Origin: Mesorhizobium loti
Lineage (GTDB): Bacteria; Pseudomonadota; Alphaproteobacteria; Rhizobiales; Rhizobiaceae
Direction of reading: 5' to 3'
Assembly (NCBI GenBank): GCA_014189435.1
Contig: CP050293.1
Span: 4,159,001 to 4,223,000, forward strand
Length of the DNA stretch: 64,000 nucleotides
Below are positions 34,816 through 44,000 of the stretch, piece after piece (the first letter of the stretch is position 1; each line of letters starts with the position of its first letter). Made by a program: the position numbers and the translations under genes. The notes below the pieces were generated by a model. That model saw nothing but the letters and a program-made list of their open reading frames with translations, made no database searches and was not told the DNA's origin.

Positions 34816-35514
34816 ATGACGAGGAATGCGTTGATCACCGAAGACACGATGCCGGCCGAAATCACCGATCTCGCCATTGGCTACTATCGCCTACCGGCGG
34901 GCAAGCTCGCCAATGCGGTGACGTGGATGGAGGCGTGCGCGCCGCAGCCCGGTCTCGCGCACCCCTTGGCCATGACACGGATCACGACGCCCGACTGCGC
35001 TTCCTACCGGGCGATCTTCCTCGAGATCGGCGCGCCCTGGCTTTGGGACCGCGTTTCCGAAATGTCCGATGCCGAAATCACCAAGCATTTCGCCGACCCG
35101 CGCCAGCATCTCTACTACGGCCATGACGAAACCGGCGCCCATCTCGGCATGGTCGAATTCTTCGTCGCCGACAGCAGCGAGATCGAGATCACCTATTTCG
35201 GCCTGTTCCCGTCCCTGACCGGCAGAGGTTTCGGCAAGCGGCTGATGGCCGGCGCACTGGATCTCGCATGGCGCCTCAACCCTAACCGTATCTGGCTGCA
35301 TACAAGCAGCTTCGACCATCACAGCGTCATTGGGTTTTACAGTGCCTGCGGGTTCGTGACCTTCGCGACAGGATTTGAAATCGTCGACGATCCCCGGATC
35401 AAGGGAACCTTGCCGCGCCATGCCGCACCGCAGATTCCCCTGATCGATACGGAGTGGAGCAATGGGAAGGGAGCCTCACTCTCCCCGGAAAAGCGACAGG
35501 CTGCGCGGACCTAG
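34816..35514 (+). CDS. GNAT-family N-acetyltransferase
   Basis: A 232-residue protein with one GNAT domain. The acetyl-CoA pyrophosphate loop is LTGRGFGKRL; it follows IEITYFGLFPS and precedes WLHTSSFDHHSVIGFYSACGF, the usual late strand and helix. ATG 34816 with TGGAAG upstream is used; ATG 34849 is an alternative. The stop is immediately followed by the ATG of the LuxR-type regulator, so the two are co-transcribed. It could acetylate the amine that the HDAC-like enzyme downstream deacetylates, or act as detoxifier; substrate unknown. Confidence 0.84.
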   Translation: MTRNALITEDTMPAEITDLAIGYYRLPAGKLANAVTWMEACAPQPGLAHPLAMTRITTPDCASYRAIFLEIGAPWLWDRVSEMSDAEITKHFADPRQHLYYGHDETGAHLGMVEFFVADSSEIEITYFGLFPSLTGRGFGKRLMAGALDLAWRLNPNRIWLHTSSFDHHSVIGFYSACGFVTFATGFEIVDDPRIKGTLPRHAAPQIPLIDTEWSNGKGASLSPEKRQAART

Positions 35515-38241
35515 ATGAGAGCAACTCCGCAATCCGTCAGCCAAGCGTCGCCGCACCATCGCCGATGGGTTCGTCGCGAGACCATCCTGTCGACGCTGGA
35601 GCGCCATATCGACACGCGCATCGTGCTGTTCGCCGCGCCCGCCGGCTTCGGCAAATCGACGACGATGGCGCAATGGGCCGCGGAAGTCGCGCGCCATGGC
35701 CGGCTGACCGCATGGTTGTCCTGCGAGGCGACGGACAATGACGAAGGCGCCTTCCTGTCGCATCTGGTGGGCGCGCTGCGCCAACTCGTCCAGAGCCCGG
35801 CGGAACTCGATCTTGCCTTCCAGTCGAGCCCCATTCCGCAGCTCGATGTCGTGCTCTCGGCACTTGTGGCGGGACTGGCGGCGCGCGAGGCCGACATCAC
35901 ACTGTTCTTCGACGACTACCACGCCATCGAGGCGCCGGCGGTGAAGCGGTTCATGGAGCGCCTGACCCGGCAGGCGCCGGCAAACGTTGCCTTCGTCATC
36001 GGCTCGCGCAGCCTGCCCGACCTGCAGCTCGGCAAGCTCAGAGTGCTAGGCGACGTTTTCGAAATCGGGCCCGACGATCTGCGTTTCGCCTCGTCCGAAG
36101 CCGAGGCGTTCTTCAACGAGAAGCTGGGCCTGAGCGTCAGCAGCGGCACGGTGGAAACCTTGTGCTCGCGCACCGAAGGATGGGCCGCCGGCCTGCAACT
36201 GGCCTCACTCTCGCTGAGTGCCGCGCATGCACCCGAAACCGTGATCGGCAATTTCACCGGCGCCAACCGCAACGTCGCCGACTTCCTGATGGGGGAAGTG
36301 TTCCTGGAACTGCCGCCGGCGATCGCGAAGTTCCTGCTCTACAGCTCGATCTTCGAACGCTTCAGCGCCGAAGCCTGCCGGGCGGTGATGCGGGCGACTG
36401 ATGCCGAGGCTGACATCGCCGAGATCGAGACGCGCAACCTCTTCCTCGTGCCGCTCGACGAAGAACGGCGCTGGTTCCGCTATCATCACCTGTTCCGCGA
36501 TTTCCTCAGCCGCGAAATGGAACGGCGCGAACCGGAGATGATCGCGCCGCTGCATCTGGCGGCAGCCGAATGGTTCGGCGAGCGCAAGATGCTGACCGAG
36601 GCGATCGGCCACGCGCTCGCCGCAGGCGACCAGGCACGCGCGGCGGTGTTCGTCGAAAACAACGCGCTCGACCTCATCGCCCAGTGCCAGCTTCTCTATG
36701 TGCGCCAGTTGCTGGCGCTGCTGCCGAGGAAGCTGATCGACCAGCGCATCCGGCTGCAACTCGTCGTGCTGTGGCTGGCGGTGCACAGCAGCCAACCCGA
36801 GATTGCCCAGCAGACGCTCAGCAATGCGCGCAAGCTGGCCGAGACCGGACCGACCGACAGCAATGACCCGGGCACCATGACCGGAACCACGATCGAGGCC
36901 GAGCTGATGGTTCTCGACGCTGCCGTCCACAGCACGCTGGAGCAGTTCGATCAGGCGCGCGACACAGCCCTTGCGGCCCTGCGCGTCATCGCGCCCGATG
37001 CCTGGTTCATGGAGGGCGCGACCGCCAATGTCATTGGCTACAACCTCTATGCGCTGGGTGACCTCGAAGGCGCGCGCGCCGCGATCGATGCGGCACGCCG
37101 GGCGCACGAACGCAGCGGCAGCCTGCTCGGCGTCACCATCGCCAATTGCTACATGGCCGTGATCGAGCGTTCGGCGGGCCGCCTGCCCGCCGCCGAGCGG
37201 CTGCTGCGCAACGCGATCATCGAGGCCAGGGCGCGGATCGGCGCAAATTCCTATGCCGAGGCCCTGGCCGGAACGCTGCTTGCGGAACTTGCCTACGAGA
37301 CCAATGCGTCGGGTGAAGCGCTGACGCTGGTCGAGAATCTCGGACCGCAGATCGAAGGCGCGGCGGTCATCGTCTATCCCCTGGCCAGCGTGCCGACCTA
37401 TGCCCGCGTGCTACAGCTGACCGGTCGCACCGAAGCGGCACTGGATATGCTGGAGCGCGTCTATCAACGCGTGCGCGGCACGGTCTATCGCCGCCTGGCA
37501 TCGATGATCATGCATGACCGCATACGTGTGCTGCTCGACCAGAACCGTATTGCCGAAGCGCGGGCGCTGCTGACCGAGCATCGCGGCGAAGGGACCGAGG
37601 CTTCGATGGCCATCACCACCGCCAACGAGTTCGAGTTCTTCGCCGAGGGCCGTCTGCTGACGGCCGAGAAATCCTATGCCGATGCAGCGGGGGTCTTCGA
37701 CGCGCTTCTGGAGCGCACCAGAACCAGCGGGCGCATGCGCCGCCATATATTGGCGCTGATCCTGCGCGCCAAGGCGGCCAGCGCCGCCCACGATCCACGC
37801 GAGGCCGACCGCTGTCTCCTCGAAGCACTGCGCCTCGCTCAACCCTCTGGCTTCATCCGTTCCTTCGTCGACGAGGGAAGGCCTGTCGTCGAAGCGTTGA
37901 TGCGGCTGCGTGCGGCCCAGGCAAAGACCGATCCCGCGCTGTCGGCCTATGCGACGCGCATCATCGATGCAGCGCAGGCGATGCCCGTCTCGACGCGCAA
38001 GTTGGCCGCACCAGCCGTCGATAAGGAACAGCTCACCCAGCGCGAAGCCGAACTGCTGCGCTATCTCGCCGAGGGCATGTCCAATCGCGATATCGCCTTT
38101 GCGCTGTCGGTGAGCGAAACCACGGTGAAATGGCACCTGAAGAACATTTTCGGCAAGCTGGCGGTGACCAACCGGGTCCAGGCCGTGCGCGCCGCGCAAG
38201 GGTCCGCAGGCGCCCATACCCCTCCGAAAGGAGGGGCATAG
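35515..38241 (+). CDS. MalT-like LuxR-family ATP-dependent transcription regulator
   Basis: A 908-residue STAND-type regulator. Walker A APAGFGKST is at 41-49, LFFDDYHAIE forms the Walker B-like block, a long tetratricopeptide-like helical region spans about 350-800, and a C-terminal LuxR helix-turn-helix occupies about 840-891 (LTQREAELLRYLAEGMSNRDIA, ETTVKWHLKNIFGKLAV). MalT, the model, is an activator that binds ATP and an inducer before oligomerising. It starts at the base after the acetyltransferase stop and lies just before the deacetylase and importer, which are its probable targets. Confidence 0.9.
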   Translation: MRATPQSVSQASPHHRRWVRRETILSTLERHIDTRIVLFAAPAGFGKSTTMAQWAAEVARHGRLTAWLSCEATDNDEGAFLSHLVGALRQLVQSPAELDLAFQSSPIPQLDVVLSALVAGLAAREADITLFFDDYHAIEAPAVKRFMERLTRQAPANVAFVIGSRSLPDLQLGKLRVLGDVFEIGPDDLRFASSEAEAFFNEKLGLSVSSGTVETLCSRTEGWAAGLQLASLSLSAAHAPETVIGNFTGANRNVADFLMGEVFLELPPAIAKFLLYSSIFERFSAEACRAVMRATDAEADIAEIETRNLFLVPLDEERRWFRYHHLFRDFLSREMERREPEMIAPLHLAAAEWFGERKMLTEAIGHALAAGDQARAAVFVENNALDLIAQCQLLYVRQLLALLPRKLIDQRIRLQLVVLWLAVHSSQPEIAQQTLSNARKLAETGPTDSNDPGTMTGTTIEAELMVLDAAVHSTLEQFDQARDTALAALRVIAPDAWFMEGATANVIGYNLYALGDLEGARAAIDAARRAHERSGSLLGVTIANCYMAVIERSAGRLPAAERLLRNAIIEARARIGANSYAEALAGTLLAELAYETNASGEALTLVENLGPQIEGAAVIVYPLASVPTYARVLQLTGRTEAALDMLERVYQRVRGTVYRRLASMIMHDRIRVLLDQNRIAEARALLTEHRGEGTEASMAITTANEFEFFAEGRLLTAEKSYADAAGVFDALLERTRTSGRMRRHILALILRAKAASAAHDPREADRCLLEALRLAQPSGFIRSFVDEGRPVVEALMRLRAAQAKTDPALSAYATRIIDAAQAMPVSTRKLAAPAVDKEQLTQREAELLRYLAEGMSNRDIAFALSVSETTVKWHLKNIFGKLAVTNRVQAVRAAQGSAGAHTPPKGGA

Positions 38242-38265
38242 ATAACAGGCACAACCCCTCTTTCG
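38219..38265 (+). promoter_or_regulatory. Two mutually exclusive stem-loops at the end of the LuxR gene
   Basis: CCCCTCC-GAAA-GGAGGGG (38219-38236) is a perfect 7-bp stem with a GNRA tetraloop within the last codons. The same middle arm, extended to CGAAAGGAGGGG (38225-38236), can pair instead with CCCCTCTTTCG (38255-38265). No U-run follows either form, so this may be attenuation or mRNA processing before the deacetylase gene. Confidence 0.5.
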
Positions 38266-38324
38266 GGTCGGGCCACATGATCGTTAGCCTGCTAGCGTCA
38301 CCTGGTTTTTAAAGGACGCTGCGG

Positions 38325-39446
38325 ATGGCGACAGGCTACGTTTTTCACGAACAGCTGATGTGGCATGACACCGGCTCCAGCGCCGACATGATGCCTCCCG
38401 GCCGTTTCGTGGAACCCGGCCGGCATCTGGAATCTCCCGGCTCGAAGCGCCGGTTGAACAATTTGATCCAGGTCAGCGGCCTGTCGCGCCATCTGGTGCC
38501 GATCATCCCCGAGCCGGTCTCGATCGAGGACCTGCTGCGCGTGCACACGCAACGCCATGTCGACGATATCCGCATGCTCAGCGAGCGCGGCTCCGGTTTC
38601 GCCGGGCCACAGGCGCCGATCGGCCTCAACAGTTTCGACATCGCGCTGCTGTCGGCCGGCACCACCTATGCCGCCATGCGCGCCGTGCTGACCGGCCGCG
38701 TCGACAATGCCTATGCGCTGGCACGGCCGCCGGGACACCATGCCGAGCCCGACCAGGCGATGGGCAACTGCCTGTTCTCCAACATCGGCGTCGCTGTGCG
38801 CCGGCTGCAGCATGAAGGCCTGCTCGGGCGCGCGGCGATAGTCGACTGGGATGTGCATCACGGCAACGGCACCGAGACGGTGTTCTATTCCGACCCCTCG
38901 GTGCTGACCATTTCCCTGCATCAGGACAATCTCTACCCGACCGGGCGCGGTGCGCTGGCCGACAACGGGAAAGATGCCGGCGAAGGCTACAACATCAACA
39001 TCCCGCTGCCGGCCGGCAGCGGCACCGGCGCCTATGAAGCAACCTTCGACCGCGTCGTCGCGCCGGCGCTGCGCGCCTACAGACCGGATCTCGTTATCGT
39101 CGCTTCCGGCTTCGATGCGTCCGGCTTCGATCCGCTCGGCCGCATGATGCTCAACAGCGAATGTTTCCGGCGCCTGGCCGCGCGGATGGTGGCGCTGGCC
39201 GCCGAGACCTCGCAGGGGCGTCTGATCATGACCCATGAAGGCGGCTACTCCGAAGGCTATGTGCCGTTCTGCGGCCATGCCGTCATCGAGACCCTGGCCA
39301 ATCACCGCACCGAGGTGGTCGACCCGCTGTCGGAGCATATCGACGAATGGGCTGGGCAGGATCTGCAGTCGCATCAGGCCGCTGTGATCGATGCCGCCGA
39401 AGCCCTGCTCGCCGGCCTGCGCCAACGTCTCGCCAGTGCAGCCTGA
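38325..39446 (+). CDS. HDAC-family deacetylase (acetylpolyamine amidohydrolase/class II HDAC-like)
   Basis: A 373-residue zinc deacetylase with every key element: tandem catalytic histidines H138-H139 (RPPGHHAEP), zinc ligands D176 and H178 (DWDVHHGNGTE) and D264 (SGFDASGFDPLG), and the transition-state tyrosine Y308 (HEGGYSEG). Bacterial relatives deacetylate acetylpolyamines or other short acyl-amines. AAAGGA precedes ATG 38325. The importer permease starts four bases after the stop, so the deacetylase probably acts on what is imported, an acetylated amine or amide. Confidence 0.9.
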   Translation: MATGYVFHEQLMWHDTGSSADMMPPGRFVEPGRHLESPGSKRRLNNLIQVSGLSRHLVPIIPEPVSIEDLLRVHTQRHVDDIRMLSERGSGFAGPQAPIGLNSFDIALLSAGTTYAAMRAVLTGRVDNAYALARPPGHHAEPDQAMGNCLFSNIGVAVRRLQHEGLLGRAAIVDWDVHHGNGTETVFYSDPSVLTISLHQDNLYPTGRGALADNGKDAGEGYNINIPLPAGSGTGAYEATFDRVVAPALRAYRPDLVIVASGFDASGFDPLGRMMLNSECFRRLAARMVALAAETSQGRLIMTHEGGYSEGYVPFCGHAVIETLANHRTEVVDPLSEHIDEWAGQDLQSHQAAVIDAAEALLAGLRQRLASAA

Positions 39447-39450
39447 CGCG

Positions 39451-40308
39451 ATGGATTTTCTGATCACCACGCTGCTCAATGCGCTGACGCTGATCAGCAT
39501 CCTGATGCTGGTCGGGCTCGGGCTGGCGATCAGCTTCGGGCTGATGAACGTGACCAACCTGGCGCATGGCGAGTTCGTCACCGTCGGCGCCTTTGCGGTC
39601 TATTTCGTCCAGAGCGTGGGCGGCTCTTTCTGGCTGGGGCTGGCCGCGGCGCCCATCGCCGGCGCGGTGGTCGGCTGCATCCTCGAATTCGCCATCATCC
39701 GCCATCTCTATTCCAGGCCGGTCTCGACGGTGCTTGCCACCTGGGGCGTCAGCCTGATCCTGCAGCAAGGGCTGGAACTGACCTTCGGCCTCGGCGCCAA
39801 GCCGGTGACGCCGCCGATCGAGGGTACGCTCGATCTCGTCTTCACCGTCTATCCGGCCTATCGGCTGATTCTGATCGGCATTGCCATGCTGACCTTGCTC
39901 GGCGTCGTCCTGCTGATCAGCCGGACGTCCTTCGGTCTCGACATCCGTACCGTCATCCAGAACCGCGAAATGGCTGAGGGCGTCGGCATCAACACGCGGC
40001 GCACCTACGCCATTGCCTTTACCTTCGGCGCGGCCATCGCAGGACTTGCCGGCGGACTGGTCGCGCCGCTGGCGATCGTGCTGCCGCAGATGGGGGTGAA
40101 CTATCTTGCCAACGCCTTCTTCGTCGTCATTGTCGGCGGCGTCGGCTCGATCGGCGGCCTTGTCGCCGGCAGCGTCTTTGTCGGCGGGCTGACCAGCGTC
40201 CTCAATTACCAGATCTCGCCGTCGCTGGCGCAGGCGATCGTGCTGCTGGCGGCCATCGTCGCTGTCCGTCTGCGGCCCAACGGCCTGTTCAACGGAGCAT
40301 CGCGATGA
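39451..40308 (+). CDS. UrtB/LivH-type ABC transporter permease
   Basis: A 285-residue permease with the signature FGLMNVTNLAHGEFVTVGAF near 30-49 and the end VRLRPNGLFNGASR. The segment GINTRRTYAIAFTFGAAIAG matches the UrtB/LivH group. It overlaps the next permease by four bases. Confidence 0.92.
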   Translation: MDFLITTLLNALTLISILMLVGLGLAISFGLMNVTNLAHGEFVTVGAFAVYFVQSVGGSFWLGLAAAPIAGAVVGCILEFAIIRHLYSRPVSTVLATWGVSLILQQGLELTFGLGAKPVTPPIEGTLDLVFTVYPAYRLILIGIAMLTLLGVVLLISRTSFGLDIRTVIQNREMAEGVGINTRRTYAIAFTFGAAIAGLAGGLVAPLAIVLPQMGVNYLANAFFVVIVGGVGSIGGLVAGSVFVGGLTSVLNYQISPSLAQAIVLLAAIVAVRLRPNGLFNGASR

Positions 40309-41291
40309 TCGCCCGTGACCGTAACTGGCTGCTGATCTTCGCCGTCTGCGTGGTGCTCGCGGTTCTCTATCCTCTCTTTGCCGACGGCTATCGGCTGACG
40401 GTGATCCGCGATGCGCTGATCTTCGGCCTGTTCGCGGCAAGCCTCGACTTCTTCTGGGGCCGCACCGGAATCCTGTGTTTCGGCCACGCCGCCTTTTTCG
40501 GCATCGGCGGCTACATCATGGCGCTGATCACACTCAACGACGCCATCCCCTTCGGAAGCTTGCTCGGCATCATCGGTGCGGTGGCCGGCGCGGCTTTCGT
40601 CGCCGCCATCATCGGCTATTTCCTGTTCTTCGGCGGTATCCGTGGCAGCTATTTCACCATCGTCACGCTGGCCATGGGTGTCATCTGCCAGCAGGCCGCG
40701 GTTTCCTGGAGCTCTGTCACCGGCGGCGACAGCGGCCTGATCGGCATCCCGCCGATCGCGTTCGATCTTGGCGGCCTGCATGTCGATCTGAGCCAGGATC
40801 TGCCCTCCTATATCTTCGTCTCGGCCATCGTCGCCGTGACGGTGCTGGCGCTGTGGTCGATCAGCCGTGGCCGCTGGGGCACGGTGCTCACCGCCATCCA
40901 GGACAATGAAGTCCGTGCGGCAGCGCTCGGCCACAATGCGCCGTTGCGGCTGCTCGTCACATTCGTCCTGTCGGCGGCCATCGCCGGGCTTGCCGGCGCG
41001 CTCTATGTCTGCATGGCAGGGCTGGTGGCGCCCGATCTGTCCGGGCTGCTGCTGTCGACCGAAGTTATCGTCTGGGTGGCGGTCGGCGGGCGCGGCACGC
41101 TGCTTGGGCCGGTGCTCGGCGCCATCTTCATCCAGCGTGCGCAGCAGACGATCAGCAGCTTCAACCCGAGCCTGTGGCCGCTGCTGCTCGGCTGCGTCTT
41201 CGTCATCATCGTTTTCGTCCTGCCCGACGGCATCCTGTCGATCTACGCGCGGCTGAAGAGCCTGTTCAAAGGCGGGAGGCGGGCGCAATGA
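40305..41291 (+). CDS. UrtC/LivM-type ABC transporter permease
   Basis: A 328-residue permease with LivM/UrtC landmarks GILCFGHAAFFGIGGYIMAL, the loop TAIQDNEVRAAALGHNA and EVIVWVAVGGRGTLLGPVLG. About ten hydrophobic segments. Overlaps the ATPase gene by four bases (ATGA). Confidence 0.92.
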   Translation: MIARDRNWLLIFAVCVVLAVLYPLFADGYRLTVIRDALIFGLFAASLDFFWGRTGILCFGHAAFFGIGGYIMALITLNDAIPFGSLLGIIGAVAGAAFVAAIIGYFLFFGGIRGSYFTIVTLAMGVICQQAAVSWSSVTGGDSGLIGIPPIAFDLGGLHVDLSQDLPSYIFVSAIVAVTVLALWSISRGRWGTVLTAIQDNEVRAAALGHNAPLRLLVTFVLSAAIAGLAGALYVCMAGLVAPDLSGLLLSTEVIVWVAVGGRGTLLGPVLGAIFIQRAQQTISSFNPSLWPLLLGCVFVIIVFVLPDGILSIYARLKSLFKGGRRAQ

Positions 41292-41992
41292 GCGACGTCC
41301 TGCTGCAGGCCGAAAATGTCGGCATCCGCTTTGGCGGTTTGCAGGCGCTGGAGGCGCTGAACCTCACCGTGCGCGACAAGGAGCTTTGCTGCATCATCGG
41401 ACCGAACGGCGCCGGCAAGAGCACATTCCTCAATGTGCTGACCGGCACGCTTCGGCCGACCAGCGGCAGCGTGCGCTTCCTTGGCCACGACATTGCCGGC
41501 CTGCCGCTGCACCGCATCGCCAGGCTCGGCATCGCGCGAAAATTCCAGATCCCGTCGGTCTTCCCGAGCCTCTCGGTGGAGGACAATCTGAAGGTCGCGC
41601 GCTGGGGCGCGCCCTCGCCTGTGCGCCCGGTTGGCGAATTGCTGGAACTGGTCGCGCTGACCAATCGCGCCGCCACGCTGGCCGGCGAACTCGCACACGG
41701 CCAGAAGCAATGGCTGGAGATCGGCATGGCGCTGGCAATCGAGCCGCGGCTGCTTTTGCTCGACGAGCCTACCGCCGGCATGACGCCACAAGAGACGCTG
41801 GCGACGGCCGAGATGCTGCTGCGGCTCAAGGGCGAATTCTCGATCGTCGCGGTCGAGCACGACATCCGCTTCGTGCGGGCGCTGAACTGCGAGACGCTGG
41901 TGCTGCATCAGGGACGCCGGCTGCGCAGCGGTCCTTTCCACGACATCGAGACCGACGAGATGGTCCGCGATGTCTATCTGGGGAGGCGCTGA
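41288..41992 (+). CDS. UrtD-type ABC transporter ATPase
   Basis: A 234-residue ATPase with Walker A GPNGAGKST, FQIPSVFPSLSVEDNLKV and Walker B LLLLDEPTAGMTP. Its signature reads LAHGQKQWLEIGMAL, the form typical of UrtD subunits of urea/short-chain-amide importers rather than LivG. Next gene starts two bases after the stop with GGGAGG before it. Confidence 0.92.
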   Translation: MSDVLLQAENVGIRFGGLQALEALNLTVRDKELCCIIGPNGAGKSTFLNVLTGTLRPTSGSVRFLGHDIAGLPLHRIARLGIARKFQIPSVFPSLSVEDNLKVARWGAPSPVRPVGELLELVALTNRAATLAGELAHGQKQWLEIGMALAIEPRLLLLDEPTAGMTPQETLATAEMLLRLKGEFSIVAVEHDIRFVRALNCETLVLHQGRRLRSGPFHDIETDEMVRDVYLGRR

Positions 41993-41994
41993 CC

Positions 41995-42696
41995 ATGCTG
42001 CGGACAATGGCCATTTCGGCCGGCTACGGCCTGCTCCCGGTGCTGAACGGCATCGACCTCAGCGTCGCGCCCGGCGAAGTCGTCGGCCTGCTTGGCCGTA
42101 ACGGCGCCGGCAAGACGACGCTGCTGCGCGTCATCGCTGGCGGCTTGCGGGCGAGCGGTGGCGCGGTGGTTCTCGGTGACAAGGACCTCACCAACGCGCC
42201 GGCCTTCCGCCGCGCGCGGGCGGGCATCGCGCATGTGCCGCAGGGACGCGGCATCTTCAACCAGCTGACCGTGCGGCAGAACCTGGAAGTCGGCACCCGC
42301 GCCGCCAAGGACCGTGGCGACGGCGGCATCCCGGCCGACATCTTCGGCTATTTTCCGATCCTGCGCGAACGCGAAGCGCAGGTCGCCGGCACGCTTTCGG
42401 GTGGCCAGCAGCAGATGCTGGCGATCGGCCGCGCCTTGTGTGGCCTGCCGTCGGTGCTGCTGCTCGACGAGCCCTCGGAAGGCATCCAGCCGAACATCGT
42501 GCAGTCGATCGCCGAACTGGTGCCGCGCATCGCCCGCGAGCGCGGCATCGCGATCGTTCTGGTCGAGCAGAATCTCGATCTCGTTCTCAAGGCATCGGAC
42601 CGCTGCCTGGTGATGGAGAAGGGCAGGATCGTCCATGAAGGCGCGCCGGAGGCGTTCGCCGACGAGACCCTGCTGAAGGACCTGTTGGCCCTATAA
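41995..42696 (+). CDS. UrtE-type ABC transporter ATPase
   Basis: A 233-residue ATPase with Walker A GRNGAGKTT, VPQGRGIFNQLTVRQNLEVG, signature LSGGQQQMLAIGRAL and Walker B VLLLDEPSEGIQPNIV, the UrtE pattern. It ends where two tandem stem-loops begin. Confidence 0.93.
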   Translation: MLRTMAISAGYGLLPVLNGIDLSVAPGEVVGLLGRNGAGKTTLLRVIAGGLRASGGAVVLGDKDLTNAPAFRRARAGIAHVPQGRGIFNQLTVRQNLEVGTRAAKDRGDGGIPADIFGYFPILREREAQVAGTLSGGQQQMLAIGRALCGLPSVLLLDEPSEGIQPNIVQSIAELVPRIARERGIAIVLVEQNLDLVLKASDRCLVMEKGRIVHEGAPEAFADETLLKDLLAL

Positions 42697-42760
42697 GGCG
42701 CGCCTGAAGCGCGCCTGGGAGCTTGTTGACTTGTAAGGCGTGCATGGGGCGCGCCTGGGA
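42694..42760 (+). repeat. Two direct 27-bp repeats, each forming a stem-loop, before the Urt-type binding-protein gene
   Basis: Copies 42694-42720 and 42734-42760 match at 23 of 27 positions, 40 bp apart. Copy 1 folds GGCGCGC-CTGAA-GCGCGCC; copy 2 folds GGCGTGC-ATGGG-GCGCGCC, where the changed base still pairs as T-G (U-G in RNA). The first starts at the UrtE-type stop codon; the second ends 24 bases before the binding-protein ATG. Confidence 0.75.
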
Positions 42761-42778
42761 CTGGAAGGGAACACAACA

Positions 42779-43948
42779 ATGATAAGCAGAAGAACTGTCT
42801 TGAAATCCGGCGGCGCCGCGGCCGCCTTTGCCATCGTCGGCGCGCCGTCAATCCTGCGGGCCGCAGACACGGTCAAGGTCGGCCTGTCGATCCCGATCAC
42901 CGGGCTGCAGGCGATCCTCGGCGAGACGCTGCTCAATTGCTACAAGCTCGCCGCCGCCGAACTCAACGCCGCCAATGGCATTGGCGGGCGCCAGGTCGAG
43001 CTCATCATCGAAGACAACCAGACCACGACCAAGGGCTCCATCGACAAGGCGCGCAAGCTCATCAACGAAGACAAGGTCGACGTGATCATGGGCACGATCA
43101 TTTCGCCAGAGCGGAGTGCTACGTTGTCGGTGACCTCGAAGGCCAAGAAGCTGTTCTTCTACCCGACCAATTTCGAAGGCGGCGAATGCAACCGCTACTT
43201 CGTCGCCACCGGCCCGATCCCGATGCAGCAGGTCGACCCGATGATGCCGTGGGTGGCCGAGACCCTCGGCAAGACGATCTATGTCATGGCTTCCGACTAC
43301 GCCTGGCCACAGAAGATGACCGAAGCGATCACGGCGGCCTACGAGAAGGCCGGCGGCAAGATCATCGGCGCCGACTACTATCCGTTCGGAACCACCGATT
43401 TCGGCCCGGCCTTCCAGAAGATCAAGTCGCTGAAGCCCGATGTCGTCTGGTCCATGGTGGTTGGCAACGACGCCGTCACCCAGCTCAAGCAGTATCGCAG
43501 CTTCGACATCAAGCAGCCGCTGATCGCGCCGCTCGACGAGGTCTTCAACAAGGATGCGCTGCCGCCCGGCGTGGCGGCCGGGACCTACGCGCCGCAGCCC
43601 TACTGGATGGCGCTCGACAACCCGGTCAACAAGAAGTTCATCTCGAGCTTCCGCGAAAAGTTCGGCCAGGAGAAGATGGTCAACGGCATTGGCGAGGCCG
43701 GCTACAACGGCCTGCATCTCTACGCGCTGGCCGCCGAGAAGGCCGGATCGCTGAAGGACGACGATGTGCTGGCGGCGCTGCCGTCGATCGAGTTCGACGC
43801 GCCGCAAGGCAAGATCCGCGTCGACGCCACCAACAACCACACGCTGTGCCATTCCTATGTCGGCAAGGCGGCCGCCGATGGCATCGGCTACGAGATCGTC
43901 AAGGATTTCGGCACCATCGCGCCGGTGACGCCTTACTGCAAGGTATAG
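42779..43948 (+). CDS. UrtA/AmiC-type solute-binding protein
   Basis: A 389-residue Peripla_BP_5-like protein with a Tat-type signal (ISRRTVLKSGGAAAAF) and a mature region opening DTVKVGLSIPITGLQAILGE; KLFFYPTNFEGGECNRYF and VMASDYAWPQKM are typical of the urea/amide-binding group (UrtA, FmdD, AmiC). It comes last in the operon, unlike most urt loci where it comes first, and has its own ribosome binding site (GGAAGGGAA). No urease genes lie nearby, so amides or acetylated amines are more probable ligands than urea. Confidence 0.9.
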   Translation: MISRRTVLKSGGAAAAFAIVGAPSILRAADTVKVGLSIPITGLQAILGETLLNCYKLAAAELNAANGIGGRQVELIIEDNQTTTKGSIDKARKLINEDKVDVIMGTIISPERSATLSVTSKAKKLFFYPTNFEGGECNRYFVATGPIPMQQVDPMMPWVAETLGKTIYVMASDYAWPQKMTEAITAAYEKAGGKIIGADYYPFGTTDFGPAFQKIKSLKPDVVWSMVVGNDAVTQLKQYRSFDIKQPLIAPLDEVFNKDALPPGVAAGTYAPQPYWMALDNPVNKKFISSFREKFGQEKMVNGIGEAGYNGLHLYALAAEKAGSLKDDDVLAALPSIEFDAPQGKIRVDATNNHTLCHSYVGKAAADGIGYEIVKDFGTIAPVTPYCKV

Positions 43949-43964
43949 GATCCTTACATCCAAC

Positions 43965-44000
43965 CATCCTGACGGCGGCTTTGCCGCTGCCGTCAGGATG
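43965..44000. terminator. Bidirectional terminator-like stem-loop
   Basis: Perfect 12-bp stem CATCCTGACGGC / GCCGTCAGGATG with a 12-base loop, between the convergent binding-protein gene and TPP-enzyme gene. Its right arm covers the last codons of the TPP-enzyme gene. No long U-run is visible on either strand. Confidence 0.7.

Noticed and set aside
42697..42755. GGCGCGCC repeats read as protein binding sites
   Set aside because: They form two neat stem-loops within an operon between coding genes, which fits RNA structure better than an operator.
39451..43948. Annotation as a urea importer (urtABCDE)
   Set aside because: Subunit signatures are Urt-like, but no urease genes are near, the binding-protein gene is last rather than first, and a deacetylase leads the operon; only the transporter type is kept.
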